Shown here: positions 24,935-37,880 of the stretch, in pieces | Layout of the letters: each line of letters opens with the position of its first letter | How positions within the stretch are numbered: the first letter of the stretch is position 1 | Origin: Antennarius striatus | Taxonomy: Eukaryota; Chordata; Actinopteri; Lophiiformes; Antennariidae | Assembly (NCBI RefSeq): GCF_040054535.1 | Contig: NC_090778.1 | Span: forward strand, 13,547,501 to 13,611,500 | DNA length: 64,000 bases | Reading direction: 5' to 3' | Notes under the pieces: model-generated | Told to the model about the DNA's origin: nothing | The model's database searches: none | Seen by the model: only the letters and a program-made list of their open reading frames with translations | Program-made: the position numbers and the translations under genes

Positions 24935-27900
24935 TTAGACTTCCCAAACTTCTCTCTCTTCCCCTGAGGAGCAGGTCTTGAGCCGTTCAGGGAAGTTTCT
25001 GTAGGTGAGGTACTCCAGGATGGTCTTGGGGAGGGGCAGCGGCTCTATCTGGTGCGTGGAGACCGAGTGACGGAGGATAAAACGGCACAGGTGGCACAGA
25101 CTGGGGACCGTCCGCGGAGCTCTCCAGAACCTTACATGTCCATCTCTGGTTCTGTCACAGGAGAACATGGCTGGTGTTAGACGTCTATGGTGGCCCAGGG
25201 GGCTCAAGTGCAAAATAGATAAGGGCATAATCTAATAAATTTAAAAAAAATTATACTGTACAAGGATTGCAGATTTCTTCAAAGCAAATAAAAATGACAA
25301 CATAAAAACAAGTTTAAATTTAAGCTAACGTTTAAGGACCAAATATGGTGTGATCTGTAGAGAGACTGCTGCAGTAACTAAAGTACATTGGTGGGGAACT
25401 GCACAACATACTTTTATCTGAACACAGATCCAAAATACACATAATAAAAAAAATTAAAAACAATTATCTGAAAAAAAGTGGGACCAGCAGGTCTGTCAAA
25501 TTCTTAAGGTCTAATGTATAAATTTGGCATGTAGCCAAAAAATTAAATCGAGTCTTAATTCTATAACATTTGGGTATAATCTGAATCCATTTCTACACGC
25601 CAGGTTTGCTTTGAATGTCTTCGTGCCTTGAACTGTGGAGACGGGATTGTTCGTCTGGTGGTAATCTGCAACCATAATCACTAGATGGCACTAAAGAAAG
25701 GATAATAACTGTTCAACTCATCATCTACCATTTAAAAAAAAAAATCATTTTAGCTCTACGGTTACATTTTTAGGCATAAAAACCCAGAGCCAGCAAGACA
25801 GTAAGTGGAATTTAGGCATCCTTTTTTTATAGGAAAACGAACCAATGAGCTCCATTCTGATGGATGACGAGCCATTTATTTGTGCTTATCATTTCTGAAC
25901 CAGCTGTGGAAACTCAACCCCTCCCCTTCCTCGAGCAAAAACAACATTTTGAAATCCACCATTCCAATCCACAAATTGAAAAAGTATTTTCACCCAGTTG
26001 CCACGACTCCCCCCTGTGGATGGTAGCTGCAGCAGATCCCGTTTGAGTCTCGGTCCACTTGGGTCTGCATCACCATCCCTTTCTTTCCTGGCTCCCATAC
26101 TTGAAGCGCTCTGCAACCATAACAGTAGTAAAAAGTTTCTGCCTCAAAATATCTACGAAATGACAAGATGCATGAGATGAAGCAGAGAAACTACCCACCT
26201 GTTGTCAGCCACAATGGCCAAGTACAAACCATTGGGCGAAAACTGAATCGAAGAGATTTGATTTTGGCCATAATCTTCAAAGTTTTCACTGTGGACATCA
26301 GAAACAAAGTTTTTTTTTTAATCATCCTGCTTTGCTTTATGTACCTTAAGAGTGCAAAGGTGGAAAAGACAGTCGATATTCGAGTCATGACTTGAATTTG
26401 ATCTGTTTTCTATTATATTTCCAGTCTGTACAAATGAAAAAGAAAGAACAGGAGGAAGCATTTCAGAGTGAAACCCTACACCAGAGTGGCCAGCTTCTCT
26501 GCAGTGTACGGGTCCCAGAGGTCGATCCACCAACTGGATCCGCTGAAGGCAGTGGTGGCCAGCATCGCCCCATCAGGAGAGAAATCGCAGGACGACAGGA
26601 GGTACAAAGTCTTCCGGCTCCCTCCTGTGAGGCTCCTCATGAATGTATACGACCGCAGACTCCACAGACACACCATCTGATGGACAGAAAACCACCAGGG
26701 CTAATTGAGTCTATACCTTCATCAGATGAATCCCTCTTGGTTGAGGCTCAGTTGAGTGTCAACAGGACAAGTTGGAACATGCAGATAACCGTGTGATAAG
26801 GATCTGCTGTTGCTCAACACTGAGGTGTTTTTCTTTACATGTGAGAAGATGATGAAATTGCAACTTTGGCGTGCATGGGAAAAGCTTTCAGGTGTTAAAG
26901 ACATTTTTTTTAAAAACCTGTCACGTTTCTGTTGGTTTGCACTCATTAAATACTGAAGCAGATTAGAGAACCCGATCACTGCGTGCTCAGGGGAATCTAT
27001 GCAATGGAAATAAAAAAAAGATATGTGTACCCGTACCCTGGTTAAAAACAATGAATCTCCATCCTTGTCTGACAAAAAACATTTAATAAATAAAAAGTTG
27101 TATACTTAAATGCAAACATAGATTTCCTGACTGCCAACCATTGAGAGGAAATGCAGCTCGACAGACCAGAAACAAGGGATGTAACCCAGAGCTGAGAATA
27201 TTCACATGTACAAAATCAGAAGATCTGAGAAAGAATATAATCATTATGGAAATACAAAAATAAAATATAGTACTTCACTGTCGTAATTATAATGCAAATA
27301 TTTGTGTTACTTTCCATTGTTGCCTTGAATGTTTATTGACAATAGTATCACTCACTCTGTCAAATCTGCCTACGGATGCAATCATGCTGCAATCTGATGA
27401 TACGCTGCAGCAGCTGATCCAGTCTTTATGGCCTGAAAGCACCTGCACCCTTTTACCTGCAACGCACAGAAAACAACTGCAATTGAAGTGAATGATACAA
27501 ACTATAAACACAGCACTGGAGGCAAAAAAAAAAAAAAGAATGTCAACATGCAGTTGTTTGCTTTAACCTTGAGCTTGTGAAACACACAATTTCATTTTGT
27601 TGCACTGACAAAAGAGAGGTGGGTGATAAAGAAGCTGATTGGCTGAATGCAGCTACACATCCACTGTTTTGATTGATTATCAGCACAGATTCCAGTTTCT
27701 CACAGTGGACATTTAATGGCACTGATGTTTTAGGCACAACAGTTAAATGCACAGAGGGAACGTTCAACATTCACGCCCTTAATGCAAACAGCTGCATCCT
27801 TTAATAATTTTGCTCCGCAACAGTTTTTATACTGCATTTTCATATACAAACCCTAATTTGATATTATATATTATTAATGCAATATAATTTTTTTTTTAAA

Positions 27901-29604
27901 AAGCATAGAATTCTGCTGACATAAAATAAATGTCTGCAGAGTACTGAACAAAAGCGCACACACCTTTCTGAGTAAGATCCCAAATTCTCAACGTTTTATC
28001 CCGAGAAGACGATATGAGAGTGAGTGTTCCATTCTGAGGGAAGATCAAATTCCTGACAACGCCTTCATGACCATGAAGATCAAACACAGCATTACCTGAA
28101 AATGTATCAAAGGCTTCTTCAAAACAAACTCAGAAGACAAGACATGTAAACAGTGAAGTTGTATTCTATTACCAGTCAGCACATTCCAGATTTTGATCAC
28201 TCCATTCTCCAAGCCTGTGGCCAGAAGAAGGCTGTGGTTCCTTATAGGTGGGGTTACAGCTGGGGGAGCTGCTGCAGCAGATTTTGGGGGTCTGGGCCCG
28301 AAGGCGAGTCCCCACACCGGATGCCCACAACTGAAGCTCTTGTCACCACGGTCAGTTTCTCCATTCCGACTGTCTCTGTGTGTGAGAAGAGAAACAAATT
28401 GAGTACAGCAATTTGCACAAAGCTGAGGTCAATCATATGATCCTGCCTTGCCCAAATGTTGGAAATGTCAGCGAACAATTACCACACACATACACAACGA
28501 AAGTGTGAGCTGAACAGGAATAGGAAATCTGACTTTTCTTTTTTTTAAAGCTTTTTATATTTAATTAAAAATGTAAAAGGAGCTAATAGTACACATTTAA
28601 TTTTATATATTGAATACTAAGGGTACTTTTCAAGCTCAGCATTAACACGAACATGGCTGCTGAATTGTTTAGAATTAAGAGGTTGTCACAGGAAATCAAT
28701 TTGATTCATGATTTTATTTATTTTCCGATTACAATTTTCAATCAGTTTAAGCGAGTATGGGCGGGCGTGTAGCAGAACCAAACACGTTAATGTGGGGGAA
28801 ATGTAGAGCCTGAAGTTTTAACAGCAAAAGATTTTAATGACATAAATGGAATAACTTCAGTAAAATAATTGATTTTGTTGAAATCAATTAGCAGAATATT
28901 GTCACACATTTCTATTCCAAAGTACATTCATTCAAAAGTTGAGATTGCACAATAACATGTGATGCAACTTTGAACACCAAGACAAGCAAGGCTGGTAGTC
29001 ACCTAACATATATTTCTTATTTTAACCACCTTCATGACTGACCTTTCCCCCGCACTACACTTATTTGTGTCAGTTTGAACACTGGGTCTAAATAAAGTTG
29101 AAATCTTCTTAAAGTTGTTTTTTTTTACAAATCATAAACTCAATCATGTTCAATAACATCCCGCCTGCATGAGATTCACACCCGTCAACTGAACTGGAAG
29201 CCATAATGTACGACGGAACTTGAATGCGTCGTCGGTCAGTTTAAACCTACTCGGAGTCCAGAGGCCAGGCGACGACCCAGACGATCCCGTGTCCCATGGA
29301 CCAGGCGAACCAGTCTCCTTCCGGGGAGAAGTCCACACTCCATGTCTCACATCCAGCCCTGCCCTCAAAGGACGGAGGACGCCTGGTCTTCAACTCCAGG
29401 ATCAGAGCCGGTTCAGGGGCTGAAGGGGAGCGGGGACACAACATAGAACAGCTGACAGATCAACCCCCATCCAGTAGCTGCAGCTCGGTGGTGCGTTTTT
29501 GTTTCTGCGTCTCCCCGGAGACGTCTCCTGGTCCCCAAGCGGTAGGTTAGAATGTGTGACTTACATATCTGCTGGATCTCCTCCTTGTTTTCCGTGGAGC
29601 ACAT
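24935..29604 (-). CDS. wsb2: WD repeat and SOCS box-containing protein 2, complete
   Basis: Substrate adaptor of Elongin B/C-Cullin 5 ubiquitin ligases. Nine exons, high to low: 29565-29604, 29251-29419, 28173-28375, 27964-28095, 27356-27456, 26480-26676, 26199-26288, 25994-26110, 24935-25151. Total 1266 nt, 421 aa (human WSB2 about 404). WD signatures include CETWSVDFSPEGDWFAWS, SSSRDKTLRIWDL, VQVLSGHKDWISCC, SCDFSPDGAMLAT and GTRDGHVRFW. The C-terminal SOCS box is clear: BC box SLCHLCRFIL (S-L-x3-C-x3-L) and Cul5 box LPLP, ending in LEYLTYRNF. After that point, where human WSB2 stops, about 18 more residues are encoded. The WD4-WD5 segment (exons 5-6) is somewhat divergent. The order rfc5-wsb2-vsig10 supports wsb2 over wsb1. 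Confidence 0.93.
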
Positions 29605-30756
29605 AATTCCTTCCTCACATTCTTGGCTTCACGGCTTCCGTCCTGAATGCGTTGGCTCTGACTGAGGCGCCTCTCATGTCCGGAGCAGTGACCCGCGGTA
29701 CCCCGGTCTGATTAGTAGGATGTGTGAAGCAAAATGTTCACGACTGATTTCCTGTTGTCTGACTCACATTAAACCGTGTGTCGTTGTCCTGCCTACGTCA
29801 TCACGTTTATTTTTCCTGACGTTGCCTCACTCGTGCCACGCCCCCTTCAGAAAAGGTATTCAAGACACGAAATCCCTCATAAATGTTTCCTCAATAGTCG
29901 TCTGAAGAGTGATCTTGAAATCAGGTGTTATTAACTTAAACCACTTAATTCTAGAGTTGAAAATAATCTTGAATAAATTATAGTTGAACAATAAAAATGT
30001 TCTTTACAGTTTCCAGGTCAGGTGTTGTATTTAAATTTTGTGGGGGGGGGTTTAACATTATAGAAGAAAAACAATCAGGTTGGAATGAGGGAATGATTAC
30101 TTTTTGTACATAGAAAATACATTTAATAATCAGTCAATGAATCACAGGAATATTAGAGAAAAAGTCAGTTCACAATAAGACAGTTCATTTTACATAGCAC
30201 TCAGATTATATCACCAATCCTTAGTTTACATATTTACAAAGAACATACCCAAAATAACTAACAGACCAACAATGCTGAGTCAAGAATGTATTTTACTTTT
30301 ACACTGACCCACTCATCAGGTCTATGAATTCAGGTCATTAAAAGACGAAACTGCATTTCAATTGTTTTCACACACCAATCCATTCTAAACAACACAAGAT
30401 GAATGACAAACAGATTCCACCACATTCTTAAAATGGTGATCGTCAAAGCTCATCTGTAAAGGTTATTACAACACGGGAGTAGAGATGTACGCGAGTATAC
30501 CTGCATGAGTAAGTCAAGTATGTCCCGAGGCCATGACCTCACCACCAAGAAGATACTAGCAACCACATGTTTAAAAATCTTCATTTATTGCTTTTATTAC
30601 AATATCAGGGTGACATATTCAAAACAATGCAAACAAATCACAGGAATAAACTTCCCAACCCATTAAAAAAATAAATTTAAAAAGACTTTTCCACCAGTTA
30701 TGTTCACATTTTCAATGGGAGTAAATATGTTTATCTGAAATAAAAACACCCAATGA
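29605..30756. other. wsb2 promoter side and vsig10 3' region
   Basis: Same-strand spacing of 1.15 kb. A CpG-containing stretch about 29605-29850 likely holds the wsb2 5' end. A G-run lies at 30041-30050. The vsig10 polyadenylation signals are at 30584-30598. No further gene seen. Confidence 0.5.
30584..30598 (-). promoter_or_regulatory. vsig10 polyadenylation signals (pair)
   Basis: Two TTTATT hexamers on the plus strand (30584-30589 and 30593-30598), AATAAA on the minus strand, about 160 nt beyond the vsig10 stop codon. Confidence 0.6.
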
Positions 30757-33700
30757 CTAAAAAGTTACAAGGTCCGCTGATTCCTCTGTTTGAACAGTAT
30801 CTTCCTGCTGCTCAGTGCTTGTGTCAGCAGTTTCTGCATCGTCATGGTCACCTTAAAAAAAAAGAAAAAGAAAAAAGTCACTTTTTCACTTCACAATTTT
30901 GACATTTTTAACTTTGTCAACTATTAACTGTGTGTCATGATGAGGGCATACTAGATGGGACTTGGTGTATCTGGACAAGTGTTGTGTGGCTTCCATTTGC
31001 CAAAGGAGGCAGCCGAGGAACGGCATCTTGGAAGATGTGCTCGTCGTCCGATTCCACCAGACTCAGCACATCTTCTCTGTTGTCCTCCTCTTGCCTGGAG
31101 AGTAAAGGTATGTCAGATAGCATACGCATTACACTCGCAGTATATTTGATTGTATGAACAACACTATTATTTTACAGAGCAAGCTACACATTATGACATC
31201 TGTGCTGGTTAATGTTTTCAGAGTTGTTTGGTACTGATATTTGTTTCACAAGAAGCAGCACTGTGGAAACCCACTGTTGACACAAATGACCAGAATTGCC
31301 ATCAATAATGGATGTTTAGGAGCTGATCGCAGCTGGAACATTAATATTACTAGATAACCCCTTAAATTGAATTTTAATCCAAAGTTCAGAAAGACGCACA
31401 GTCGAAATGGACGATAAGATATCAGGCAGTTTATGTAAAAGTGACAAACATCACAATATCAGGCCTTTTATCAGAATCTACTCGAATAGGTTACATTCTG
31501 CGTCTCCAGTCAACTTAAAAAAAGTCACTATATTGCACCACAGTAAATTTCGTGTGATCCCCGCCAGAAAAACAAGGACGCTGATAACTAAACCATATGT
31601 TACATATGAATTGCTGAATATCAGTTTCTTCTCTATGCCTTTTACCAACTTTGGACAGGTAGAGGCTAGTTCTAACCCGATTTTCAGTCTTTATGCTAAG
31701 CTAAGACAAGCTACACATCTCCAGTCTTTAGCTACATCTAAACCGTCCTGAGATGGGACTGACATCACTATCTCTGAATGCCCAAAAAAGCAAATAGGTG
31801 AAGCAATCCTCCTGAACGTGCCTCAAAAGTTAATTGGATCTTTGTCTAACCTGCCCAAAATAAATGAATTTGCTAGGAAAGAGGTTAAGAGCAGTAATGT
31901 TGTCACAGGAAATGAGAACAACTGCACTGTGTTTGGTTAGATAATTAAAGGAATAATATAAAGCAGATCACAAATTACAGCACAGAATGACTGAAAACCT
32001 TGATTTCATAAAATACAATTTAATGTCTCACACCAATGTAGTATTAGATAAAGAAATAGAATACTTACCCAACATCACATCCTGAAACAAAAGTGGGAAC
32101 AGAAATTGTGACATAATTAGTTTGTTGGGGTTTTTTTTGCTTTTTTATACTCGTTAGGCACTGAACTGAACCACAGGAGAATATTTGTACCACTGTCTTG
32201 TATGATCTTTTATGTACAAAGAAAAAGAAAAGTTTTTTGTCTTTTGTACCAACTCGTTGATTAGAATTATGTCACAGGGAATTTACAACCCATGCCAAAT
32301 ATGTGTAGTTCTGTATGTGGTAGAAGTGTGATTGGACAATGAAACTAAAAAGGCCAGCACTCCTGTGGATCATAAAAATGAGCAAAAAGTAAAAATTTGC
32401 ATTTTTAAATCTCTTACTGCAGAGTATGATTTATTCTTCAGTTTCAGTTCTTACACAAATGTTTTATAAGAGAAGTTAGTGCAGACTAATGCAAAGGATC
32501 AAATGTGCATTTGTGAGGACCAAACATTACCTAGGCAAATTTGATGTCGATTGGAGAAAATTAATTTAGCTATGACTACAGATAATCCCATGATCAGCGC
32601 AGCTATGAAGGTACCGATGATGGCTCCTGTGTATGCAGCGGAGTCTGCCAAGAAAAAACAACACAACATGGGAGGATTACAAAGCAGAAAATGGGAGGAG
32701 TAGCAGGTTTATCACCATTCCAGAGGCAAAATCAACACTTGCAGCAACTAGTTCATTCATTTAGATCCCTGGTTCATGCTCATTCTCCATTACAAATAAA
32801 TTCCCTCTGATAAAGCTACAATTGGATAAATTTTAAACTTTCAAGCACATGTGAGTGCAGCCCAAAGCCTTCCTCTCATCCCAAACTCACTCGTTACAGT
32901 GAGGATGACTTCCAGTTCTCGAACAGCCAGGGGGTTCTCACTGCGGCAGAAATAGATCCCTTCATCGTCTTTACTGGTGTTCTGTATGGTCAGCTTCAAG
33001 TCCGGCCCTTCCAAAGACAGAATGTACTTTGGACCGGGTACAATCGCCACCTGCAGAAGCCCTCTTCTCCAGGTGGTGTTTGCAGGTGGGATGGACATGG
33101 TTTCTGTACAGGTTAACGTTATGCTGGTCCCCTCCTGAACAGTGACCATTGGCTCGCCTTCAGGGTACGGAGGTTCTGGGAAACAAGGAACAGACAGTTC
33201 TTTAAGTTTGGGGTTTGCACAAGTTCATCAGATGAAGCACAGAAATATTCATTGTTCCTGGTGACTGAAATTCAGTAAAAATAACTACATTTGAAAATTA
33301 AAGGAGAAGCACTGTGAGGCAATTTGTCCCCAGATCAAAGCTGTGAACAGGTTTTACTGAAACTAAAGCACCTTATATCAGATCAATAGCCTGAATGAAG
33401 TCTATTCAGAGTGAGTTTTGCAAATCATCCAGTGAAACAGCAACACTTCAGTGGAAAGACATTTTCTTGAGAGTATTTAAAATACACATTTCTATTGCTT
33501 TGAATACCCAGAAACAAAATCCTGTTGGTAACAATTGCACCGAGGTGGAGTCAGAAATGTCAAGTGCTTGTCTGTGTAGTTAATGTTAGTCAAACTCCAA
33601 AAGTTACATCATTTGTATGCCTTGTTGGTAATTTTCACCATATGGGGGCCCAATGCTAAAACAAGTTTGGATTAAAATAGTGGCCACTTTACATCGGATA

Positions 33701-36580
33701 ATCTTAGCTCACCATGGAGAACTTTATACACTTAAATCCTTTGTTCCAGAGAATGTATTTTATAATTTGATGTAACTGATATTTTAAATTATAATATGGT
33801 CAAAACAGACTCAACAATGTAGAGAAAGGCTTCTCCCTGGGGAGTCTCAGTGAGGCCCCTCAGGTGGAAAGTACATGAAAGATTCAGCAGTAGAACATTT
33901 CAGGCTTGTAGAGAGGCTCATTTCACGTACTGAGGATGAAGGAACACGAGCCGTTTTTCCCTGAAGGGAGCGCTTGGTGCTGGGCCGTGCACCTCAGTGT
34001 CTGCCCGTCAGACAGCCTGGATCGGTTCAGAGTCACCGCCAGGCTGTCTGTCAAACCCGTTGCATAGTTTTGTCCTTCCCCACCAGATCCTCGGTCGTCC
34101 CAGGAGAGTGTTGGGGTGGGATAGGCTCCGAACCAAGTGCAAATGAACTGGAAGTGTGTGGGGTCTGATGCTGGCTCCCACATACACACAGGATGCCGGT
34201 CTGGGACATCTAGACGAGATAAAATACTTCAGTTATGGACGGGAAACAAAGCACAGAGTCACCTGTGGACTGCTAGCCTTCAAACACCCATCAGATTTAC
34301 AATCTGTGCTTGACGACAGATGAGCAAACCTGTAAAATGAGTTCACTACAGTGACACTCTTTGCTACTTTGCTTTATTCCTATAATAATCTTCAGAGAGC
34401 AGATGCCTATTTTACATTAATCCTAGAAATGGCTACACAATAAAAATACAGGAATCAGTACCCTAACCCAAAGGAACCCCTGACATCAGACACCTCACCT
34501 GCTGCTGTAACAACTCTATATTTGGTCAGTGTGACTTAAAAGGTCATTTACATAAAGACAATAAAATTCTTTCCACCTCCTCAGGTACTTTTATTACTCT
34601 CCAACATTCCTTGTGTTTTTATTCACTCAGGTGACACCCCTATTGGATCTCTCATTCAAATCTTTACATTCCCACTTCTTTTGATTTCCATGTTTTTACC
34701 CAGTTTTGAAATCGGGTGACTTTCATACAAACACCTAATTTCGCATTCCGACTCATGATGAATGTCATACATAAGTATAACACAGGCTTTGCAAACACGT
34801 ATGTTCCTTAAATGACTTGACACTTGACCTGTGAACGGGAACATTCCAACACAAACACAAAGTTTGTAGGAAATTGTTACTTATTGTTAGACTCAATTTA
34901 TTTCATTTGCACCATGTGGTAAAATTATATGAAATATAACTCCTAACAGTGTGCAGCCGTCCAAAGAATGAAAATTACAATAACATAAAACTTGTCTACA
35001 TCAATTCTTTAGTTCTTGCTGTTCAATCTGGATGTTAGCCATATAGTACTTACAGTAAACTAGCAGCTCTGTGCTCTTATTAACGGCCCGGTGAGAGACG
35101 GTGTTTTGGGCCCTGCAGCTGTAAACTCCTTGAGCGCTGGGCTGAATGTCCTGTATCCTGAAGTCCAGCAGAGATTCAGAGCTCGACACCAGCGACTCAT
35201 TGCTGGTCGAAGCTCCACTGAAGGCCCACGTGAGCTGCTGAGAGGGGTAGGATGAGCTGGTGCAGTTGAAGAAGATGGTTGAGCCCCGATAGACAATGAA
35301 CGTCCCGTTGGTCAGGGCGGTGCCCGGACCGATGGATGTGGACAAGTTTTCTGGTCCACCTGAGATGAATACAAGTAGCACCTTATAAAAGTCTCAAGCA
35401 TGACATCTTGCTCCAAGTCCTTGTCTTATACGAGACACTGTTAGGTAGTTTTTTTTTTAAAAAGACAATTTAAAATGTCATCTTTAAATGTCATCTTTAA
35501 ATTGACAAATCGAGAAAATTCCAAAGAGTTAAGAATCATGTGACACATGAATTGATTATTAAAAGTAGAGCCAGTTGCACTCAACAAATTTGAGGTTCTT
35601 GGCCTCTTTGCAGGGCGCATTCAATGTATATTGTATTAGAAAATAGTCAAAAGCAAATACTGTACCGCTTCCAACAAAGCATTTATAGGATTTTGATTTA
35701 CTTTCCAACTGTGTATACAAACTTGGTGGACAAAAACAACAAATCTAGTGCAAATCTATATTTTAAATTACCCAGATTGTGCATAGTGGTGGAGGATCAT
35801 GAACTGTACCAGTAATTAATAAGACTCTTCGTCAGCCCAAAAATTTTAATCTAAATCCAAACAACTACTTTCTGACATACCTGGAGGCCAAACAATCACA
35901 AGTGGTCACATTCCTTTTAGGAACGTTTGCACACATCTGATTAAAAAAATTTAAAAAAAAAAACCCACCAGTAAGATGTCTGCTTTTTAATCTAATTCCA
36001 GTAGTTGATGAAGCAAACAATCAGGATGGAAAATACTGTTTTTTTAAATTAAAAATTAAGAAAGTAAGTCTTTTTCTTGTGATGAGTGTTTGTTTAATGT
36101 GTCGTTTCCTTTTTAAAGATCACTTACTTGTGACTCGAAGCAGGACGCGCGTCTGGAGGGTGCTGCTCCCCGGTAGGGTGGCGTTGCAGAGGTATCTGCC
36201 CTCATCTCCAGGTGTCACCCCGTGGATGTTCAGACTCCCGTCGTTCAGCACCGTCGTGTGCTGCTCGGGGTCTGACGGGTCCGGGGACGACCCGCCGCCA
36301 CTTCGAGCAAACTCTCGTCCATTTTTCAGCCACACGGTTAAAGTAGGTGTTACATTTCCGACGGTGTAACACGGAAGTAGAGCGATGTCGCCCGTCGTGG
36401 TTGTCACCTCCGTGTCCGTGGGGTCATCACTCACAAGTGCCGCTTAGTCAAGAAAAAAAAAAAAGGAGAGAAGAGGGGAGAAGCGTGAGGGGAGGTGTTC
36501 ACACTCACCTGTGTCACCCGGATCCATTAGCACTCACCCGCCGCTGACAACCACAGCTGGAGAAGCAGGAGCGACTTCAT
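30757..36580 (-). CDS. vsig10: V-set and immunoglobulin domain-containing protein 10, complete
   Basis: Type I membrane protein of the Ig superfamily with no firmly established function. Nine exons: 36538-36580 (signal peptide MKSLLLLQLWLSAAG), 36128-36442, 35054-35359, 33931-34209, 32891-33175 (one Ig domain each), 32531-32644 (membrane span), 32069-32081 (13-nt micro-exon), 30952-31094 and 30757-30851. They sum to 1593 nt, 530 aa (human about 540). All four Ig exons are phase 1 at both ends, and each has its Cys pair: LPCYT/YLCNA, FNCTS/YSCRA, ICTWF/LRCTA, LTCTE/YFCRS. The transmembrane helix lies near residues 414-440 and the cytoplasmic tail is acidic (QEEDNRED, ESDDEH, DHDDAE). The last two junctions rest on phase and sequence only. 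TTTATT at 30584 and 30593 (AATAAA on the minus strand) are likely polyadenylation signals. Position next to wsb2 supports the name. Confidence 0.89.
31600..31860. repeat. Teleost dispersed repeat fragment in vsig10 intron
   Basis: Contains CAGTCTTTATGCTAAGCTAA and, further on, AAAAAAGCAAATAGGTGAA, phrases of a common fish repeat normally ending in a sequence like that at 8684. Only a degraded part is here. Confidence 0.45.

Positions 36581-37880
<1,300 letters not shown>

Noticed and set aside
31407-31751. 114-aa plus-strand frame in a vsig10 intron
   Set aside because: Overlaps a common fish repeat (CAGTCTTTATGCTAAGCTAA); no protein similarity.
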